Assembly: GCA_002713825.1 (NCBI GenBank)
Contig: PAUU01000008.1
Location: 9,267-15,407, forward strand
DNA length: 6,141 bases
DNA from: Acidiferrobacteraceae bacterium
GTDB lineage: Bacteria; Pseudomonadota; Gammaproteobacteria; Arenicellales; UBA868
Direction: 5' to 3'
Positions 5,819-6,141 of the stretch are shown piece after piece (the first letter of the stretch is position 1; the number at the start of each line of letters is the position of its first letter). Position numbers and translations under genes: made by a program. The notes under the pieces are model-generated. The model ran no database searches and was not told the origin of the DNA. It worked only from the letters and a program-made list of their open reading frames with translations.

Positions 5819-5917
5819 TAAAACGGCGTTTCTGAATGATCCCTCCTGTAAGTCTGACCCGATAGAATCCAGGGTTTAGTAAGAAGCCCAGGAGGCCGCT
5901 AGGCGTTTTTTGATTGG

Positions 5918-6141
5918 ATGAAGTACAGCATCGACTTTGATTATGACTTGCCGGAGCAATTGATCGCCCAGTCGCCTCTGGCCGAGCGTGCGGACAGTCG
6001 GTTATTGATCGTTCCTCCGGACAACGGTGTCCTGGTAGATAGCACTTTTTCTGATCTCGATGACCGGCTTCGGCCGGGCGACTTGCTAGTCGTCAATGAG
6101 ACCAAGGTGTTGCCTGCGCGTCTGTATGCTCAGAAATCCCA
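5918..6141 (+). CDS. queA: S-adenosylmethionine:tRNA ribosyltransferase-isomerase, N-terminal part, cut by the right edge
   Basis: QueA transfers and rearranges the ribosyl part of S-adenosylmethionine onto 7-aminomethyl-7-deazaguanine in tRNA, giving epoxyqueuosine. This is a late step of queuosine synthesis in the cytoplasm. The first 74 residues are present, about a fifth of the usual roughly 350. Family hallmarks seen: FDYDLPEQLIAQSPLAERADSRLL (about 6-29), a variable loop, and the FSDLDDRLRPGDLLVVNETKVLPARL block (about 44-69), with the conserved N-x-T-x-V-x-P-A-R-L. The ATG at 5918 is the only sensible start, since an in-frame TAG lies at 5900-5902. AGGAGG (5890-5895) is 22 bases upstream, too far for a normal Shine-Dalgarno, and a T6 run lies between. 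The gene diverges from the regulated operon. queA is often followed by tgt, yajC and secD in proteobacteria, but that lies outside the window. Confidence 0.95.
   Translation, partial: MKYSIDFDYDLPEQLIAQSPLAERADSRLLIVPPDNGVLVDSTFSDLDDRLRPGDLLVVNETKVLPARLYAQKS

Overview
The window looks like chromosomal DNA from a Gram-negative bacterium. A proteobacterium, possibly a gammaproteobacterium, is my inference from moderate GC content, Shine-Dalgarno-led genes, a sigma70-type promoter (TTGACA-17-CATAAT) and the style of the proteins. No phage, plasmid, transposase, rRNA, tRNA or CRISPR feature is visible.

Left third (1-2902), all minus strand: a GMC-family FAD alcohol dehydrogenase (2902-1262) is followed after 15 bases by a membrane-anchored calcineurin-like metallophosphoesterase (1246-188). 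They are probably co-transcribed. At the left edge a minus-strand reading frame that looks like the start of an exported protein runs off the window (53-1).

Middle (3059-3992), plus strand: two decayed genes in tandem. The first is a class I SAM-dependent methyltransferase with a good ribosome binding site and an intact SAM-binding half. Its second half breaks into several frames and is truncated. The second is a short-chain dehydrogenase/reductase that has lost about 100 internal residues, carries an in-frame TAG at the junction and has a one-base frameshift at a C5 run. An intact small GYD-domain protein follows (4096-4425) with a strong Shine-Dalgarno sequence.

The 292-base convergent intergenic region (4426-4717) holds no convincing gene but has several GC-rich hairpins.

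Right third: a minus-strand operon encodes a multi-pass membrane protein (5738-5037) and a small winged-helix regulator (5023-4718). Its promoter is unusually clear, and three alternating ACAAAC/GTTTGT half-sites sit directly over the predicted transcription start, as expected for autorepression by the regulator. Divergent from it, the start of queA (queuosine tRNA modification) begins at 5918 and leaves the window at the right edge.

The most interesting parts are the regulator/membrane-protein operon with its operator and the double pseudogene scar. I see no clear evidence for an entirely new defence or mobile system here.
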